Shown here: positions 15,959-26,600 of the stretch, one piece after another
How the letters are laid out: every line of letters begins with the position of its first letter
Numbering within the stretch: the first letter of the stretch is position 1
Made by a program: the position numbers and the translations under genes
The notes under the pieces: model-generated
Databases searched by the model: none
What the model was told of the DNA's origin: nothing
Seen by the model: the letters and a program-made list of their open reading frames with translations, nothing else
Assembly: GCA_017997715.1 (NCBI GenBank)
Contig: JAGOEM010000004.1
Location: 1 to 57,415, forward strand
Direction of reading: 5' to 3'
Length of the DNA stretch: 57,415 nt
Origin: Ottowia sp.
GTDB lineage: Bacteria; Pseudomonadota; Gammaproteobacteria; Burkholderiales; Burkholderiaceae_C

Positions 15959-18253
15959 ATGGCCTCGACTTCACCTTTTGTACGCAGCCGCAAACACGCT
16001 GCCACCCGCCCCGTTTCCCGCACACCCACCGCCAGCCTGGCCACCACGGCGGCGCTGATGGCACTGGCCGCCCCGGTCATGGCGCAGACCGGCGGCACCA
16101 CGGACACGCTGCCCGAAGTCAAGGTGCAATCCAACGCCGACGCCGGCTACACGCCTGAGCAGGCGGCCTCACCCAAGTTCACCGCTCCGCTGGTCGACAC
16201 GCCGCAAACCATCACGGTGATCCGCAAGGAAGTGCTGCAGGACCAGGGCGCCACCAGCCTGACCGACGCGCTGCGCAACAGCCCCGGCATCACCTTCCAG
16301 CTGGGCGAAAACGGCAACACCGCCACCGGCGACGCCGTGTACATGCGCGGCTACGACACCTCCGGCAGCATCTTCGTGGACGGGGTGCGCGACGTTGGCA
16401 CTATCACCCGCGATGTATTCAACCTGGAACAGATCGACGTCATCAAAGGCCCCTCTGGCGCCGACATTGGCCGCGGTTCGCCCACCGGCTACATCAACCT
16501 GTCCAGCAAGGCGCCGCAGGCCGACAACTTCGGCGCTGCCGGCCTCAGCTTCGGCTCGGCCAGCCAGAAACGCGTCACGGCCGACATCAACCGCAAGTTC
16601 AGCGACACCGGCGCTGTGCGCCTGAACGTCATGGGCCAGGACAGCGGCGTGCCCGGCCGCGACCACGTGACCAACGACCGCTGGGGTATCGCCCCGTCGG
16701 TCAGCTTTGGCCTGGGCACGCCGACGCGGCTGACCTTCTCCTATCTGCACATCCAGCAGAACAACCGCCCCGATGGCGGCCTGCCCACGATCGGGCTGGA
16801 CGGCTACTACCTGGCCGCGCTGGGCGGCAACGGCAATGGTTCGCGCGTGAACACCGACAACTACTACGGCTGGCTGTCCGATCACGACAAGGTCAAGGCC
16901 GACATGCTGACGGCCAAGATCGAGCACGATTTCTCTGCCGATACCCGGCTGACCAACATCACGCGCTGGGGCCGCTCGCGCCAGGATCTGGTGCTGACCG
17001 CACCGTTCAGCAATGGCCTGCAGACGCCCAGCCTGGCCAACCCGGCCAGCTGGATGACGCGCATCCTGCCGCAGGGCAAGCTGCAGACCAACAAGGTGCT
17101 GACCAACCAGACCAACCTGACGGCCAAGCTGGATACGGGCGGCGTCAAGCATTCCATCAGCGCCGGCCTGGAACTCACGCGCGAAGAGCAGGACACCGAC
17201 GCGCGCGCGGCGCAGATCAACGCCAGCAACGGCATCCTGGTCAGCGGCAGCTACCAGGCCTTCAACAACCTTTACAGCCCGGACCCGGGGCGCGCCCTGG
17301 TGCCCGTCACCGCCACCGGCGCGCACGCGTCGGGCAAGCTGACGACCGCCGCGCTGTACGCGTTTGACAACATCGAGTTCAACAAGCAGTGGTCGATCAA
17401 CGGCGGCCTGCGCTTCGAGCACTACAAAACCGACTACCTGAGCGTGCCCGCGCCCGCCAGCCCGCCGGTCGCCAACACCACGCTGGGCAAATCAGGCAAC
17501 CTGTTCACGGGCAAGCTGGGCGTGGTCTACAAGCCGGCGGAAAACGGCAGCGTCTACGCCGCGGTGGCCACCTCGTCCAAACCGCCAGGCAGCGACTTCG
17601 CCCTGTCGGCCACGGCGGCCAACATCAACAGCCCCAACCTTGATCCGCAAAAAGCCACCACGTTCGAGGTGGGCACCAAGTGGGAACTGCTGGACCGCAA
17701 GCTGCTGGTCACCGCCGCCGCATTCCGCACGCAGAACAAGAACGAACTGGCTGCGCCCGACCCGGTCACCGGCGAGATCGCGCAGTTTGGCAAGACCCGC
17801 GTGCAGGGCGTCGAGTTGTCCGCCACCGGCCAGATCACGCCCGCCTGGGCGGTGATCGGCGGTATCGCCTACACCAACGCCAAGATCCTGGCGGGCACCG
17901 CCACCACCACCGGCTCGGCCATTCGCTATTCGCCCAAGGTCACCGCCACGCTGTGGTCGACCTACAAGCTGCCGATGGGGCTGACGTTTGGTGGCGGTGT
18001 GCGCTACGTGGACACCCAGGCGCGTTCGACCAGCAACGCGGCCATTTCGGCCACCAGCTTCGTGCCGAAAATTCCGGCCTACACCGTGTTTGACGCCATG
18101 GTCGCCTACGAGGTCAACCGCACGGTGTCGCTGCAGCTGAACGTCTACAACCTGACCGACAAGTTCTACGTCGCCCGGATGAACAATGCCGGCAACCGCT
18201 TCACCATGGGCGCGCCGCGTTCGTTCCTGGTCACGGCCAACGTCAAGTTCTAG
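15959..18253 (+). CDS. fiu: Catecholate siderophore TonB-dependent receptor (Fiu type)
   Basis: A 764-residue outer-membrane receptor without the extra signalling domain. An Arg-rich signal peptide ends near PVMAQ. The plug shows the TonB-box area (LPEVKVQSN), the segment TPQTITVIRKEVLQDQGATS, YMRGYDTSGSIFVDGVRD, and IDVIKGPSGADIGRGSPTG. The barrel ends in Phe (VTANVKF). Sequence character and the following piuC gene match the Fiu/YbiX pairing known from Proteobacteria. The ATG at 15959 has an AGGA ribosome binding site; the frame is open further upstream but without a better start. A Fur box precedes it. Confidence 0.88.
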   Translation: MASTSPFVRSRKHAATRPVSRTPTASLATTAALMALAAPVMAQTGGTTDTLPEVKVQSNADAGYTPEQAASPKFTAPLVDTPQTITVIRKEVLQDQGATSLTDALRNSPGITFQLGENGNTATGDAVYMRGYDTSGSIFVDGVRDVGTITRDVFNLEQIDVIKGPSGADIGRGSPTGYINLSSKAPQADNFGAAGLSFGSASQKRVTADINRKFSDTGAVRLNVMGQDSGVPGRDHVTNDRWGIAPSVSFGLGTPTRLTFSYLHIQQNNRPDGGLPTIGLDGYYLAALGGNGNGSRVNTDNYYGWLSDHDKVKADMLTAKIEHDFSADTRLTNITRWGRSRQDLVLTAPFSNGLQTPSLANPASWMTRILPQGKLQTNKVLTNQTNLTAKLDTGGVKHSISAGLELTREEQDTDARAAQINASNGILVSGSYQAFNNLYSPDPGRALVPVTATGAHASGKLTTAALYAFDNIEFNKQWSINGGLRFEHYKTDYLSVPAPASPPVANTTLGKSGNLFTGKLGVVYKPAENGSVYAAVATSSKPPGSDFALSATAANINSPNLDPQKATTFEVGTKWELLDRKLLVTAAAFRTQNKNELAAPDPVTGEIAQFGKTRVQGVELSATGQITPAWAVIGGIAYTNAKILAGTATTTGSAIRYSPKVTATLWSTYKLPMGLTFGGGVRYVDTQARSTSNAAISATSFVPKIPAYTVFDAMVAYEVNRTVSLQLNVYNLTDKFYVARMNNAGNRFTMGAPRSFLVTANVKF

Positions 18254-18303
18254 GCCATCTGAGCGCGGTCAAGCCTTCACCGGCCAGGCCGCGCTATCGT
18301 CTC

Positions 18304-18327
18304 AGCCCGGGCTTGGCCGGGCTTTTC
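18304..18327 (+). terminator. Rho-independent terminator between fiu and piuC
   Basis: AGCCCGG (18304-18310) and CCGGGCT (18317-18323) form a 7-bp stem with a 6-nt loop followed by TTTCTTC. It lies 50 nt after the receptor stop and 40 nt before piuC, so piuC may be expressed at a lower level by read-through. Confidence 0.65.
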
Positions 18328-18367
18328 TTCATTGCCAGGCTGCATCCTCGACCGCCGGAGCCATGCC

Positions 18368-19048
18368 ATGCTGATTCACATTCCCCAAGTCCTGACGCGC
18401 GAACAGGTGCGCGCGATGCGCACCGCCATCGACGCCGCGCCGTGGGAAGACGGCCGCGCCAGCGTGGGCACGCAGGGCGCGCTGGTCAAGAACAACCGGC
18501 AGCTGCCGGAAACCCACCCCGTGGCGCTGGAGCAAGGCCGCATCGTCCTGCAGGCGCTGGCCGCCAACCTGACCTTCTTCTCCGCCGCGCTGCCGCTGCG
18601 CACCGCGCCGCCCATGTTCAACCGCTACGCCATGGGCGAAACCTACGGCCTGCACGTCGACGGATCGGTCCGCCAACTGCCGGGCACGGCGACGCGGCTG
18701 CGCACCGACGTGTCCACCACCCTGTTCCTGAGCGACCCGGAAGACTACGACGGCGGCGATCTGGTGGTGGTCGACACCTACGGCACGCACGAAGTCAAGC
18801 TGCCTGCGGGCGACATGATCGTCTATCCCTCCACCAGCCTGCACCGGGTCGAGCCGATCACGCGCGGTGAGCGTGTGGCCTCTTTCTTCTGGAGCCAGAG
18901 CATGGTGCGCGACGATGCGCGGCGCGGCATGCTGTTCGATCTGGACCAAACCATTCAGCGGCTGCGCGCACGCCACGGCGAGGCCGATGAAACGCTGGCC
19001 TTGACCAACCACTACCACAACCTGCTGCGAATGTGGGCGGAAGTCTGA
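18368..19048 (+). CDS. piuC: Fe(II)/2-oxoglutarate dioxygenase of the PiuC/YbiX family
   Basis: A 226-residue cytosolic dioxygenase. The metal and 2-oxoglutarate site is visible as HVDGSVR (His and Asp of the HxD motif, near residues 97-99), a distal His in [12 protein letters not shown], and an Arg in [12 protein letters not shown]. The N-terminal [10 protein letters not shown] and the length fit YbiX/PiuC, which is commonly encoded beside Fiu-type receptors and iron-regulated; the substrate of the family is not known to me. The start is the ATG of MLIHIPQVL. Confidence 0.9.
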   Translation: MLIHIPQVLTREQVRAMRTAIDAAPWEDGRASVGTQGALVKNNRQLPETHPVALEQGRIVLQALAANLTFFSAALPLRTAPPMFNRYAMGETYGLHVDGSVRQLPGTATRLRTDVSTTLFLSDPEDYDGGDLVVVDTYGTHEVKLPAGDMIVYPSTSLHRVEPITRGERVASFFWSQSMVRDDARRGMLFDLDQTIQRLRARHGEADETLALTNHYHNLLRMWAEV

Positions 19049-19074
19049 CCAGCCCAGCGGCATCACGCCGCATA

Positions 19075-19138
19075 GAAATTTGATAAAAAATGCCTGTAGC
19101 GCCCGCCAGTCAAGCGCAGTGCGCTATAAAAACAGTTG
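19075..19138 (-). repeat. Dispersed hairpin repeat, copy 5
   Basis: On the minus strand: TATAGCGCACTGCGCTTGAC, then GGCGGGCGCTACAGGC, then ATTTTTTATCAAATTT. It lies between the convergent piuC and methyltransferase-like genes. Confidence 0.75.
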
Positions 19139-19169
19139 CACGCGGCAACTGGCGCGAAAGGCCCCGTAA

Positions 19170-19643
19170 TCAGACCCAGCGCCGCACGCGCGCGGCGTAG
19201 CGCGTGAAGTGTTCGCCAAAGCGATCTTGCAGAATGCGCTCTTCAGGCTTGATCTGCAGCGTGTTCAGCAGCCACACGAACAGCGGCAGCACCAGCAGGC
19301 TGACCGCGTTGCCCAGGTAGGCGGCCCAGCCCATCAGCAGCATCAGCATGCCCAGGTACATGGGGTTGCGTGTCAGGCCAAACACGCCGGTCTGCACCAG
19401 CGCGCTGGCACGCTGCGGCGCCAGCGGATTGATGGTGGTGCGGGCGCGGCGAAATTCCCACACCCCGGCCAGCGCAATCAAGCCGCCCGCCAGCGCCAGG
19501 CCCAAGCCCGCCCCCACGCCCAACGGATAGGCGCCCACCGACCACAGCTGCGCCGCAGGCACCGCGCGCGCCAGCAACCACATCAGGCCGATGCAGGCCA
19601 GATCGATGACCGGCGGCGGAATGCGGTGTTCCAGCCAGCGCAT
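19170..19643 (-). CDS. Isoprenylcysteine carboxylmethyltransferase family protein
   Basis: A 157-residue membrane protein with four to five hydrophobic segments and the family's C-terminal signature: GVFGLTRNPMYLGMLMLLMG, then LQIKPEERILQDRFGEHFTRYAARVRRWV. The RNPMY and EE...FG..Y..Y residues form the S-adenosylmethionine and substrate site in this superfamily (ICMT/PEMT). Bacterial members are methyltransferases whose substrates are mostly unknown. It is monocistronic as far as can be seen. Confidence 0.82.
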   Translation of the reverse strand: MRWLEHRIPPPVIDLACIGLMWLLARAVPAAQLWSVGAYPLGVGAGLGLALAGGLIALAGVWEFRRARTTINPLAPQRASALVQTGVFGLTRNPMYLGMLMLLMGWAAYLGNAVSLLVLPLFVWLLNTLQIKPEERILQDRFGEHFTRYAARVRRWV

Positions 19644-20096
19644 GGTCAGATCACCGGCGGGCGATGCCGCCTTTGACCGTCAATCAACGAGGCCGCCCCT
19701 AGAAGGCTGCGTGGCAGCACGCGTCGAAGCGCAACGTGCGAAAAACGAAGACCGCGTGGGGATGCCGACAAGCCCATCGCCGAGCGATGGGCGCCGCAGG
19801 CAGCACCGCGATGGACTGTTCCGCGGCGGACCGTTTGCTCGCGCATTGCAGCCGACGTTCCTTCTGCCGCGCAGACGCCTGGCGCACAGGGCACACCGCC
19901 CCTGGGTGGAAAGGCAGCGCCCGCAAGGTGCGGCGCCTTGCGCGCCCGGCGCACGCAGCGCGCGCTGGCGGGCCTAACCGCGCAGCGGCGGGCGACTGGA
20001 GCAGATGGATTTGGCATGCTTGATGCGCCTGAATCTGCCGCTGCCCGCTCTGACGTTCGCGCTGTCTACGGTATCTGCGGTATTGCGGTCGTCGCG
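19644..20096. other. Intergenic region without a recognised gene
   Basis: About 450 bases between the start of the methyltransferase-like gene and the end of the DUF349 gene. Open frames on both strands give Arg/Cys/Ala-rich products without domains. The part around 19710-19870 has a regular purine/pyrimidine pattern that could be a multi-copy chromosomal repeat; this cannot be tested within the window. Confidence 0.4.
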
Positions 20097-23000
20097 CTAT
20101 TTGCGCATCAACACCTTCAGGGCATTTTGCAGACGGCGCGCGGTGGCGTCGTCGTGCGCGGTGCCCAGCACGGTGCCGGTGTCGGCGGCCCAGGTTTCGG
20201 CAGGCGACGGGTCGTTGCGGCGGGTCAGCAGCTGCAGTTGCAGCGCGCGGCGCGCATCCAGCTGATCGGCCGGGGTGGGCACGTCGGCGGCCATTTCCAG
20301 GCGCAGCAAGGATTCGGCGGCGTTGCCCTTGGGCGCCGCTTCGACCGCTTGCACCCAGGCAGCGCGGGCACCGCCCACGCCACGGCCCAGATCCTGGGCG
20401 CTGGGCAGTTGGTCGGCCTGGCGCGCGGCCCAGGCACCCATCAGCTGCGTCAGCGTTTCGCCGTGGGCTTGCGCGGCCAGTTTGCGCAGCTGCGCCTGGG
20501 CGTGTTCCACCGCGTCGCGCTGGGCGCGGAAGGCCGCATCGCCCAAGCGCGGGCCACGGTCTTCGCGCGGGGCACGGTCACCAAAGCGGCCACCATCGCG
20601 GCGATCGCCAAAGCGCCCGCCGGGGCCGCCAGGGCCACCTGCACCGCCACGGGCGTCGCGGCCACCGGGACCACCAGGGCGCCCGCCATCGCGGCGGTCG
20701 CCAAATTTTCCACCGCGGCCTTGCTGGGCCGGCTCGGCGCGCTTGGCGCCGGGGCGGTCGTCACCGCGCATGGCGATCACGGGCTTGGCGGGCTTGGGCG
20801 GGGCCACGGGTGCGGCTGCAGGCGCCTCGGCGGCGCCTTCGGTCGATTCATCCTGGGCAGCCGGCGCTTCGCCAGATGCTTCAGTTTCAGTAGCTGCCTG
20901 CGCCGATTCGGCGGGCGCTTCAGCCGGTTTTGATTCGGAATCTGTGGTGGCCGCAGCGGGTGCGACTGGGGCGGGCTGGGCGCGCGTTGCGGCGTCCAGC
21001 GCGGCCATGGCAGCGCGAATGCGCGCACCGTCGCCACTGGCGTTGGCGGCTTCCAGTGCCTTCGCGGCGTCCAGCACGGCCTTGTCGTGCTCGCTCATGG
21101 CGGATTGCTGGCGTTCGCGCTCGGCACCCTTGCGGTTGAAAGCCTCGTCCAGCGGCTTGCGGAAGGCGTCCCACAGCTTCTGTTCGTACTTGCGGTCCAG
21201 CGGCACGGCCTGGGCCTCGGCCTGCCAGCGCTGCTGCAGCGCACGCACGGCGTCGATGCGCAGTTGCGCTGCCGCCCCCAGCGATTCGGCTTCGGCGATC
21301 AGGGCCTGGCGGCGCGTGGTGCTGTGTTTCTGCGCGGTTTCCAGCGGCGCGGCGGCGGTGTGGATGGCTTCCTTCCACTTGCCTTGCAGTTCGGAAAACG
21401 CCTTTTCGCTCAGGTGCCCGGCGTTGCGCCAGCGGTCGGCAAATTGATGGATCTGGCGGTTGAAGCCCTTCCAGTCGGTGCCCTCGCCCGCGCTGGCGTG
21501 TTCGGCGCCAAAGGCCTTGACTTCGTCGATCAGCGCCTGGCGCTGCGCGCGGTGCTCGGCGGCTTCGGCGCGCACCTTGGTCAGCCATTCGTCGACATGC
21601 TTGTGCGCGGCGTTGATGGCGCGGTCAAAGCGCTTCCACAGGCCGTGGTTGGGCGCGCCGCCCTGGTCGGCGGCTTTCCAGTCCTCGCGCAGTTTGCGGA
21701 TGGTTTCCTGCAGCTTGCGGCCACCCACGGTGGGCGCCAGTTCGTAACCGGCTTCCAGCGGTTCGGCCACGGGGGCCGGTGCGGGGGCGGCTGCCGACGC
21801 GCGCTCGGCCGCCTCGGCATCTTGGGCAAGGCCGGCCTGTTCGGTGGCGGCGGTGGCTTCGTTGGCTTGCGCGTTGGCCTGGGTATCGGCGGTGGGTTCT
21901 GCGGTGGCAGCGTCGGCATCGGCAGCTTCACCAGCAGCCGATTCAGCCTCGTTTTGGCCTTCAGCGCTTGCTGCGTCGGCGCTTTCAGCTACCAATTTTG
22001 CAGCATCGTCTTGTGCCTGGCCGGCGGCCAGCGTGGCCGCTGTGGCGGCATTGGCCTCGGCGTTCTGCTCGATGGCGCTGGGCGCGTCGGCATCGGCGTT
22101 GGCGTTTTCAGCGGTGCCTTGCGTCGCATCGGCTTGCGCGGCTTCCATGGCGCCGGCTTGTTCGGTGGCGGCGGTGGCTGCGTTGGCCCTGGCGTTCTGG
22201 GCCACCGCGTGTTCGGCGCCTGCGCCCTTGATCTTGCGTTTGACCAGCAGCGCCTCGGCCTTGGCGACCAGCTGCTCGCGCACCTTGTCGGCGCTCCAGC
22301 GCTGCCAGCCTTCCAGCTCGCCGGCCGACACCAGGGTGGCGTGCACGCGCGCTTCCAGCGCATCGTCGATCAGGCGGCCGTGGGCTTTCAGCGATTGGCG
22401 CAGGGCCGATGTGGCGCTGTGCATGTTCTTGGTGTGACCGGCGGCGACGGCCTGTTCCAGCAGCTTGACGCCGGCTTCCACGGCCTTTTGTGCGGCGCTG
22501 CGTTGTTCGGGGTCCACACGCGGCTTGGCGGCGGGCTTGGCCGCTTCATCGGCACCGGCGGGGGTGGCGGCGGCGGCGGCGGCAGCGGCGGGCGCTTCAC
22601 CGCGCGCCAGGCGCAGCTCATCGGCCCACACGGGCACCGACGGCAGCGGCGCGGCTTTGTCCTGCGCGGCAACGCCGGCCTGTGCCAGTGCGGCCACGAA
22701 GGCATCGCGCACGGCCAGCAGCTGGGCCTGTGCGGCGTCCAGCTGCGGCGGGTAGCGCACATCCACGCTGAGCCACTGCGGATCGGCCAGCAGCAAGCGC
22801 GCATGGGTGCGCCATTGCTCGACATCGGAGGCCAGGCCGGCTTCTTGCGTCTGGGCGTCGGCCAGCGGCTTGGTGGACAGCAGTTCGATGCGCTGGGCCA
22901 GCATGACGGCGGCTTCGCGCTGCACCATCACGCGCTGCTGCAGGTCTTCGACCTTCTTCACGCGCTCGACCAGCTGCACGCGCAGGCTGGCCAGCGGTTC

Positions 23001-23399
23001 GCGCGACAGCGGCGCGCCGGCCTTGGCGGCGTCGCGCTGCCAGGCCAGGGAATCGGCAATGTTCAGGCGCGCAGCCTGCAGCAGGGCCTGGGCCTTGGCT
23101 TCCCATTCGGCGGCCACGGCTTCCTGGCCTTTGGCGCGGCGCAGCTCTTCCAGCTTCTCACGCAGGGCCTTGGCGGCGCCTTTGTCTTTGGAAGACAGCT
23201 CTTTGAAGACTTCCTGCATCTGATCGGGCGTGGGGTCGCTGGCCAGCCAGTCGCGCACGCGCTGGGCGCGTTCGCCCGACGTGGCAGCGCTGAACACGCC
23301 ACCCGTGAGGGCGTCGAGCGGATGGGCCTCGGCGGCTTTCGGCGCAGGTGCGGCGGCCTCGGGTTGGGGTTCTTTGGGTTCGCGAGAGAAGGGGAACAT
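20097..23399 (-). CDS. DUF349 domain-containing protein, very long Ala/Glu-rich form
   Basis: A 1100-residue, charged, probably cytosolic protein. It has helical DUF349-like segments near the N-terminus (WLASDPTPDQMQEVFKELSS, LREKLEELRR) and in the centre (LREDWKAADQGG, LWKRFDRAINAAHKHVDEWL, LQGKWKEAIHTAA, LWDAFRKPLDEAFNRKGAER). A long Ala/Asn/Glu/Gln-rich linker with repeats of the type ANAxxATAATEQAG spans about residues 390-540. A Gly/Arg/Asp-rich stretch with GRFGDRRDGGRFGDR repeats follows near residues 880-960, then a final helical part. The Arg/Gly region suggests RNA or nucleic-acid binding (inference). Function of the family is unknown. Two copies of the dispersed repeat are read through in frame. 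The ATG at 23399 was preferred to a TTG five codons upstream. Confidence 0.85.
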   Translation of the reverse strand: MFPFSREPKEPQPEAAAPAPKAAEAHPLDALTGGVFSAATSGERAQRVRDWLASDPTPDQMQEVFKELSSKDKGAAKALREKLEELRRAKGQEAVAAEWEAKAQALLQAARLNIADSLAWQRDAAKAGAPLSREPLASLRVQLVERVKKVEDLQQRVMVQREAAVMLAQRIELLSTKPLADAQTQEAGLASDVEQWRTHARLLLADPQWLSVDVRYPPQLDAAQAQLLAVRDAFVAALAQAGVAAQDKAAPLPSVPVWADELRLARGEAPAAAAAAAATPAGADEAAKPAAKPRVDPEQRSAAQKAVEAGVKLLEQAVAAGHTKNMHSATSALRQSLKAHGRLIDDALEARVHATLVSAGELEGWQRWSADKVREQLVAKAEALLVKRKIKGAGAEHAVAQNARANAATAATEQAGAMEAAQADATQGTAENANADADAPSAIEQNAEANAATAATLAAGQAQDDAAKLVAESADAASAEGQNEAESAAGEAADADAATAEPTADTQANAQANEATAATEQAGLAQDAEAAERASAAAPAPAPVAEPLEAGYELAPTVGGRKLQETIRKLREDWKAADQGGAPNHGLWKRFDRAINAAHKHVDEWLTKVRAEAAEHRAQRQALIDEVKAFGAEHASAGEGTDWKGFNRQIHQFADRWRNAGHLSEKAFSELQGKWKEAIHTAAAPLETAQKHSTTRRQALIAEAESLGAAAQLRIDAVRALQQRWQAEAQAVPLDRKYEQKLWDAFRKPLDEAFNRKGAERERQQSAMSEHDKAVLDAAKALEAANASGDGARIRAAMAALDAATRAQPAPVAPAAATTDSESKPAEAPAESAQAATETEASGEAPAAQDESTEGAAEAPAAAPVAPPKPAKPVIAMRGDDRPGAKRAEPAQQGRGGKFGDRRDGGRPGGPGGRDARGGAGGPGGPGGRFGDRRDGGRFGDRAPREDRGPRLGDAAFRAQRDAVEHAQAQLRKLAAQAHGETLTQLMGAWAARQADQLPSAQDLGRGVGGARAAWVQAVEAAPKGNAAESLLRLEMAADVPTPADQLDARRALQLQLLTRRNDPSPAETWAADTGTVLGTAHDDATARRLQNALKVLMRK
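20882..20940 (+). repeat. Dispersed hairpin repeat, copy 6 (inside DUF349 gene)
   Basis: CAGTAGCTGCCTGCGCCGAT, then CGGCGGGCGCTTCAGCCGG, then TTTTGATTCGG. It is antisense to the gene and encodes about residues 820-839 in the linker (K-P-A-E-A-P-A-E-S-A-Q-A-A-T). Confidence 0.75.
21948..22002 (-). repeat. Dispersed hairpin repeat, copy 7 (inside DUF349 gene)
   Basis: On the minus strand: TTGGTAGCTGAAAGCGCCGA, then CAAGCGCTGAAGGCCAAAAC. It is in sense with the gene, at about residues 466-484, read as V-A-E-S-A-D-A-A-S-A-E-G. Confidence 0.7.
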
Positions 23400-23656
23400 G
23401 GCAATGCTGGTCAACGATGGCGCACGCAGACACGGTGCGCCCGGAACGGCGTATTTTCACCCGGAAATGGCCCGCCCGCGCGTACAAGGTGTGAAGCGCC
23501 CCCAGACAAAGGGCTGCGCGGGCCGCATTGCGGCGCTGGCGCGGGTACGAACGGCGGGCCTGGCAGGCGTTGGGGCGGCCATGCGGCGTGCCCGATTTCA
23601 ACCGTGTTGCCCACTGACGGGCCGGCGTGCAGCGCCGTGCCCAGGCACAGAACCCA

Positions 23657-23680
23657 GGCACGCCGCGCGGGCGGCGTGCC
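23657..23680 (-). terminator. GC-rich hairpin after the DUF748 gene
   Basis: GGCACGCCG (23657-23665) and CGGCGTGCC (23672-23680) form a perfect 9-bp stem with a 6-nt loop, 12 nt past the stop of the minus-strand gene. No T-run follows, so it is a weak or Rho-assisted terminator at most. Confidence 0.45.
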
Positions 23681-23692
23681 CAGGGAATGGCT

Positions 23693-26600
23693 TCAGCGCG
23701 AGCTGAGATTCAGCTCGGCGCTGGGCGTCCAGGCGGTCTGGGTTGCGCCACCCGGGGCAGCCGCTGTGCTGGCAGCTGTGCTGGCAGCAGTACTGGCAGA
23801 ACTGGCGGCGCTGGCGGGTGCGGCAGCGGCGGCAGTGGCTTCTGCAGCCGCATCCGCCCCACCCCGTGCGCGCTGCGCGCCGCTGCGCGCGGCACCCAGA
23901 AACAGCCGGTCGGCGGGCAGCTTGCGCGCCGCCAGATAGTCCTTGACCGCCACGCCACGCTGCGTGGCCAGCTGGCGCATGGCGTCTTCGCTGACTTCGA
24001 TCTGCGCCATCAGCATGTTTTCCATCTCGGCCACCGGAATGTCTTTTTGCAGGCCGATGGCGTTGCGCGGCTTGCCGGGCAGATCGGCGCGGCGATACAG
24101 GCGGCGCAGCAGTTGCGGGTATTCGTCGTTGCTGACCACCGCCGTTGTGCCGCCCGAGTTTGTGCCGCCCGATGTTGTGGCGCCCGATGCGGCACCGGCC
24201 GGAGCGCTGGCGCCGGCTGCGGACGGCGCCACTTCCGCTACCGATTCAGAAGCGCCTTGCGCAGGTGCAGCGGGCGCTGCAGCCTGATTGGCTCGTTTTT
24301 CTGCGGCCACCAGCGCCTTCAGCCGTTCGCGCTTGTAGCCATCGCGTTCGGCCGCCAGGCTGGACGTGCCGACCACGGTGAGCTTCAAAGCAGGCCGATC
24401 GGTCAGCGCCTTGGCGATCTTGTCCAGCTGCTCGCGCGCCTTGGGGCTGAGTTCGCTGCTGCCGGCGGCAAACGCCACCTGCGACATATCGTCATCGGGC
24501 CCGCCGCCCAGCGCGCGCGCCAGCAGCGTGAACGGCGCCGTGATGGCCTTGCCGATGATGTTGATGATGGCCTTGACGATGATCGGCCCGACCGAGAACT
24601 GCGGGTCGTTCAGCGAGCCGCTGATCGGCAGATCCAGATCGATCACGCCTTTGCTGTCGGCCAGCAGCGCGGTGGCCAGTTTCACCGGCAGGCTGGCGGG
24701 CGCGCCGGCCACGGGTTCGCCAAATTCCAGCTGGTTCAGCACCAGCTTGTTGGTGGCGGTCAGGCGGCCATCGGGCTGCACGACGTAGGACACGTCCATG
24801 CTGAGCTTGCCGCGCTCGATGCCGTGCCCGGCGTACTTGACCGAGTACGGCGACAGCGGCGGCAGTTCCAGATCGGTGACCTTGGCCTGAATGTCCAGCG
24901 CCAGCGGCTTGGCCAGCGGGTTGAGCTTGCCGCGAATGTCCAGGCCGGCGGTGCCTTCGGCGCGGCCGGTCAGTTCCAGGTCGGCCATCTGCGGCGCGCC
25001 GCCGGGCGGCACCGAGCTGAAGGCGCTGAGCGCGCCGTTCAGTTCGGTCAGGTCGGCCGAGTAGTTGGGGCGGATGAAGCGGTCCGAAAAGTACACGCGG
25101 CCGCCGGTCAGCTTGACCGGGCCAAAACGGATCACCGGCGCATTGGGGTCAACCACTTGGGCTGCAACCGGCGCCGATGCGGCGGCGGCAGCTACCGAAC
25201 CTGTAGCATCAGCGCGCCCAGCGGCGGGTGGGCTGGATGCGCCCGCCGCGGCAGATGCGCCCGCTGCGGGTGCGGTGGCGCCGCCGTCTGCCGACTTCAG
25301 CACGTCCTGCAGGTTGATGCGGCCATTGGGGTGAAGGATGAGGCGCGCGTAAAAGTCCGACAGCTGCGTGTCCTTCACGTCGACCTGGGTGGGTTTGCCG
25401 GGCTCCAGCTGCACATCCACGCCGCCCAGGCGCAGCTGCTTCCAGCTGAGCAATTCCTCGCCCAGCCCACCTGCACGGGTGGAAGCCGCCATGGGCGCCA
25501 GCGGCGCCAGCGATCCGCCTGCCCGTGCCGACGCGCTGCCCGGCGCCACGGCGGCACCGGACGACGCGCCACGCGCGCCCCGCCCTTCGCTGCCGCCCGT
25601 GCGGGCCGCCGTGCTGGTGGCCGTACTGGTGGCCGACGCGGCGCGCGCAGCTGGGGTGGACGCGGCGGGTGCGGCCGGTGCCGTGGCCGTGGTGGTGCGG
25701 CTGCCGCCCAGGTTGCGCTGGGTGGTGGACACGGGCGCGCCGGGCGCGGGCGGTGCTTCGGCGTCGCTGCTGGTGGCGCTGCCGGGCAGGCTGTGCGTGC
25801 GCAGCTCTTCCACCAGCACGTCGCCGCTGACGCGGGCGCGCGGGCCTTGCGCGGTCTGGGTGAAGTTGACCTGGCCTTTGAAACTGGTGTCGGCACGCAG
25901 GATGTCGATGTTCAGCGCCTCGCCAAAGTACGGCTCGAACGCGTGCACCGGCAGGCGCACGGCGTCCACCTGCCCTTGCGCGCCCACGGCGGGCAGCACG
26001 CTGACGCTGCCGCGCCAGGACAGGCGCCCGGGGTCGGTTCGCCCCGCGCCAATGCGCGTGACCAGCGACACCTGCATGGGCTGGGCGGCGTTCAGGTCGA
26101 TCTGCTTGGCCGTCAGGTGCAGCTGGCTCAGTTCGGCGCGCACGGGTTGGGCCATGGCGGCGTCCAGCCAGCCGACGGTGCCGTCGTCCACGCTCAGATC
26201 GGCCACCTGCACCTTCCAGGGGAAGTCGGTCTTCGATGCGGACCGGGCGGGCGCGGCGGGTTTCGCGGCGGGCTGATCGCCGGTCTTGCCCGGCGATTCG
26301 GCGCCGGCCTGGCGCAGCCAGTGCTCAAACATCCAGCGCTGGTCGGCGTCCCGGGCGACATCGGCTTCGGGCTTTTTCACGGCCACCTTGCCCACCGTGA
26401 CCGCGCGGCTGCGCAGGTCGACCAGGACCTGGTCCAGCGCAAGCTCGTCCACGCTGGCCAGGACGCCCGGTGCGCGCGGGCGGCTGTTGCGGGCGGCGCG
26501 CGGCGCCGTGGCGGCACCGCTTTCGTCGGCCAGCAGCAGGTGGCTGAGCACCAGCCGGTCGGCCGCCACCTTGATCTCGGGCGGCAAGTCTTGCGCCTTG

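Noticed and set aside
21087..23939. Long plus-strand open frame (950 codons) opposite the DUF349 gene
   Set aside because: Gly/Leu/Gln/Arg-rich shadow caused by codon bias of the opposite gene; no domain, and the minus-strand product has recognisable repeats and helices.
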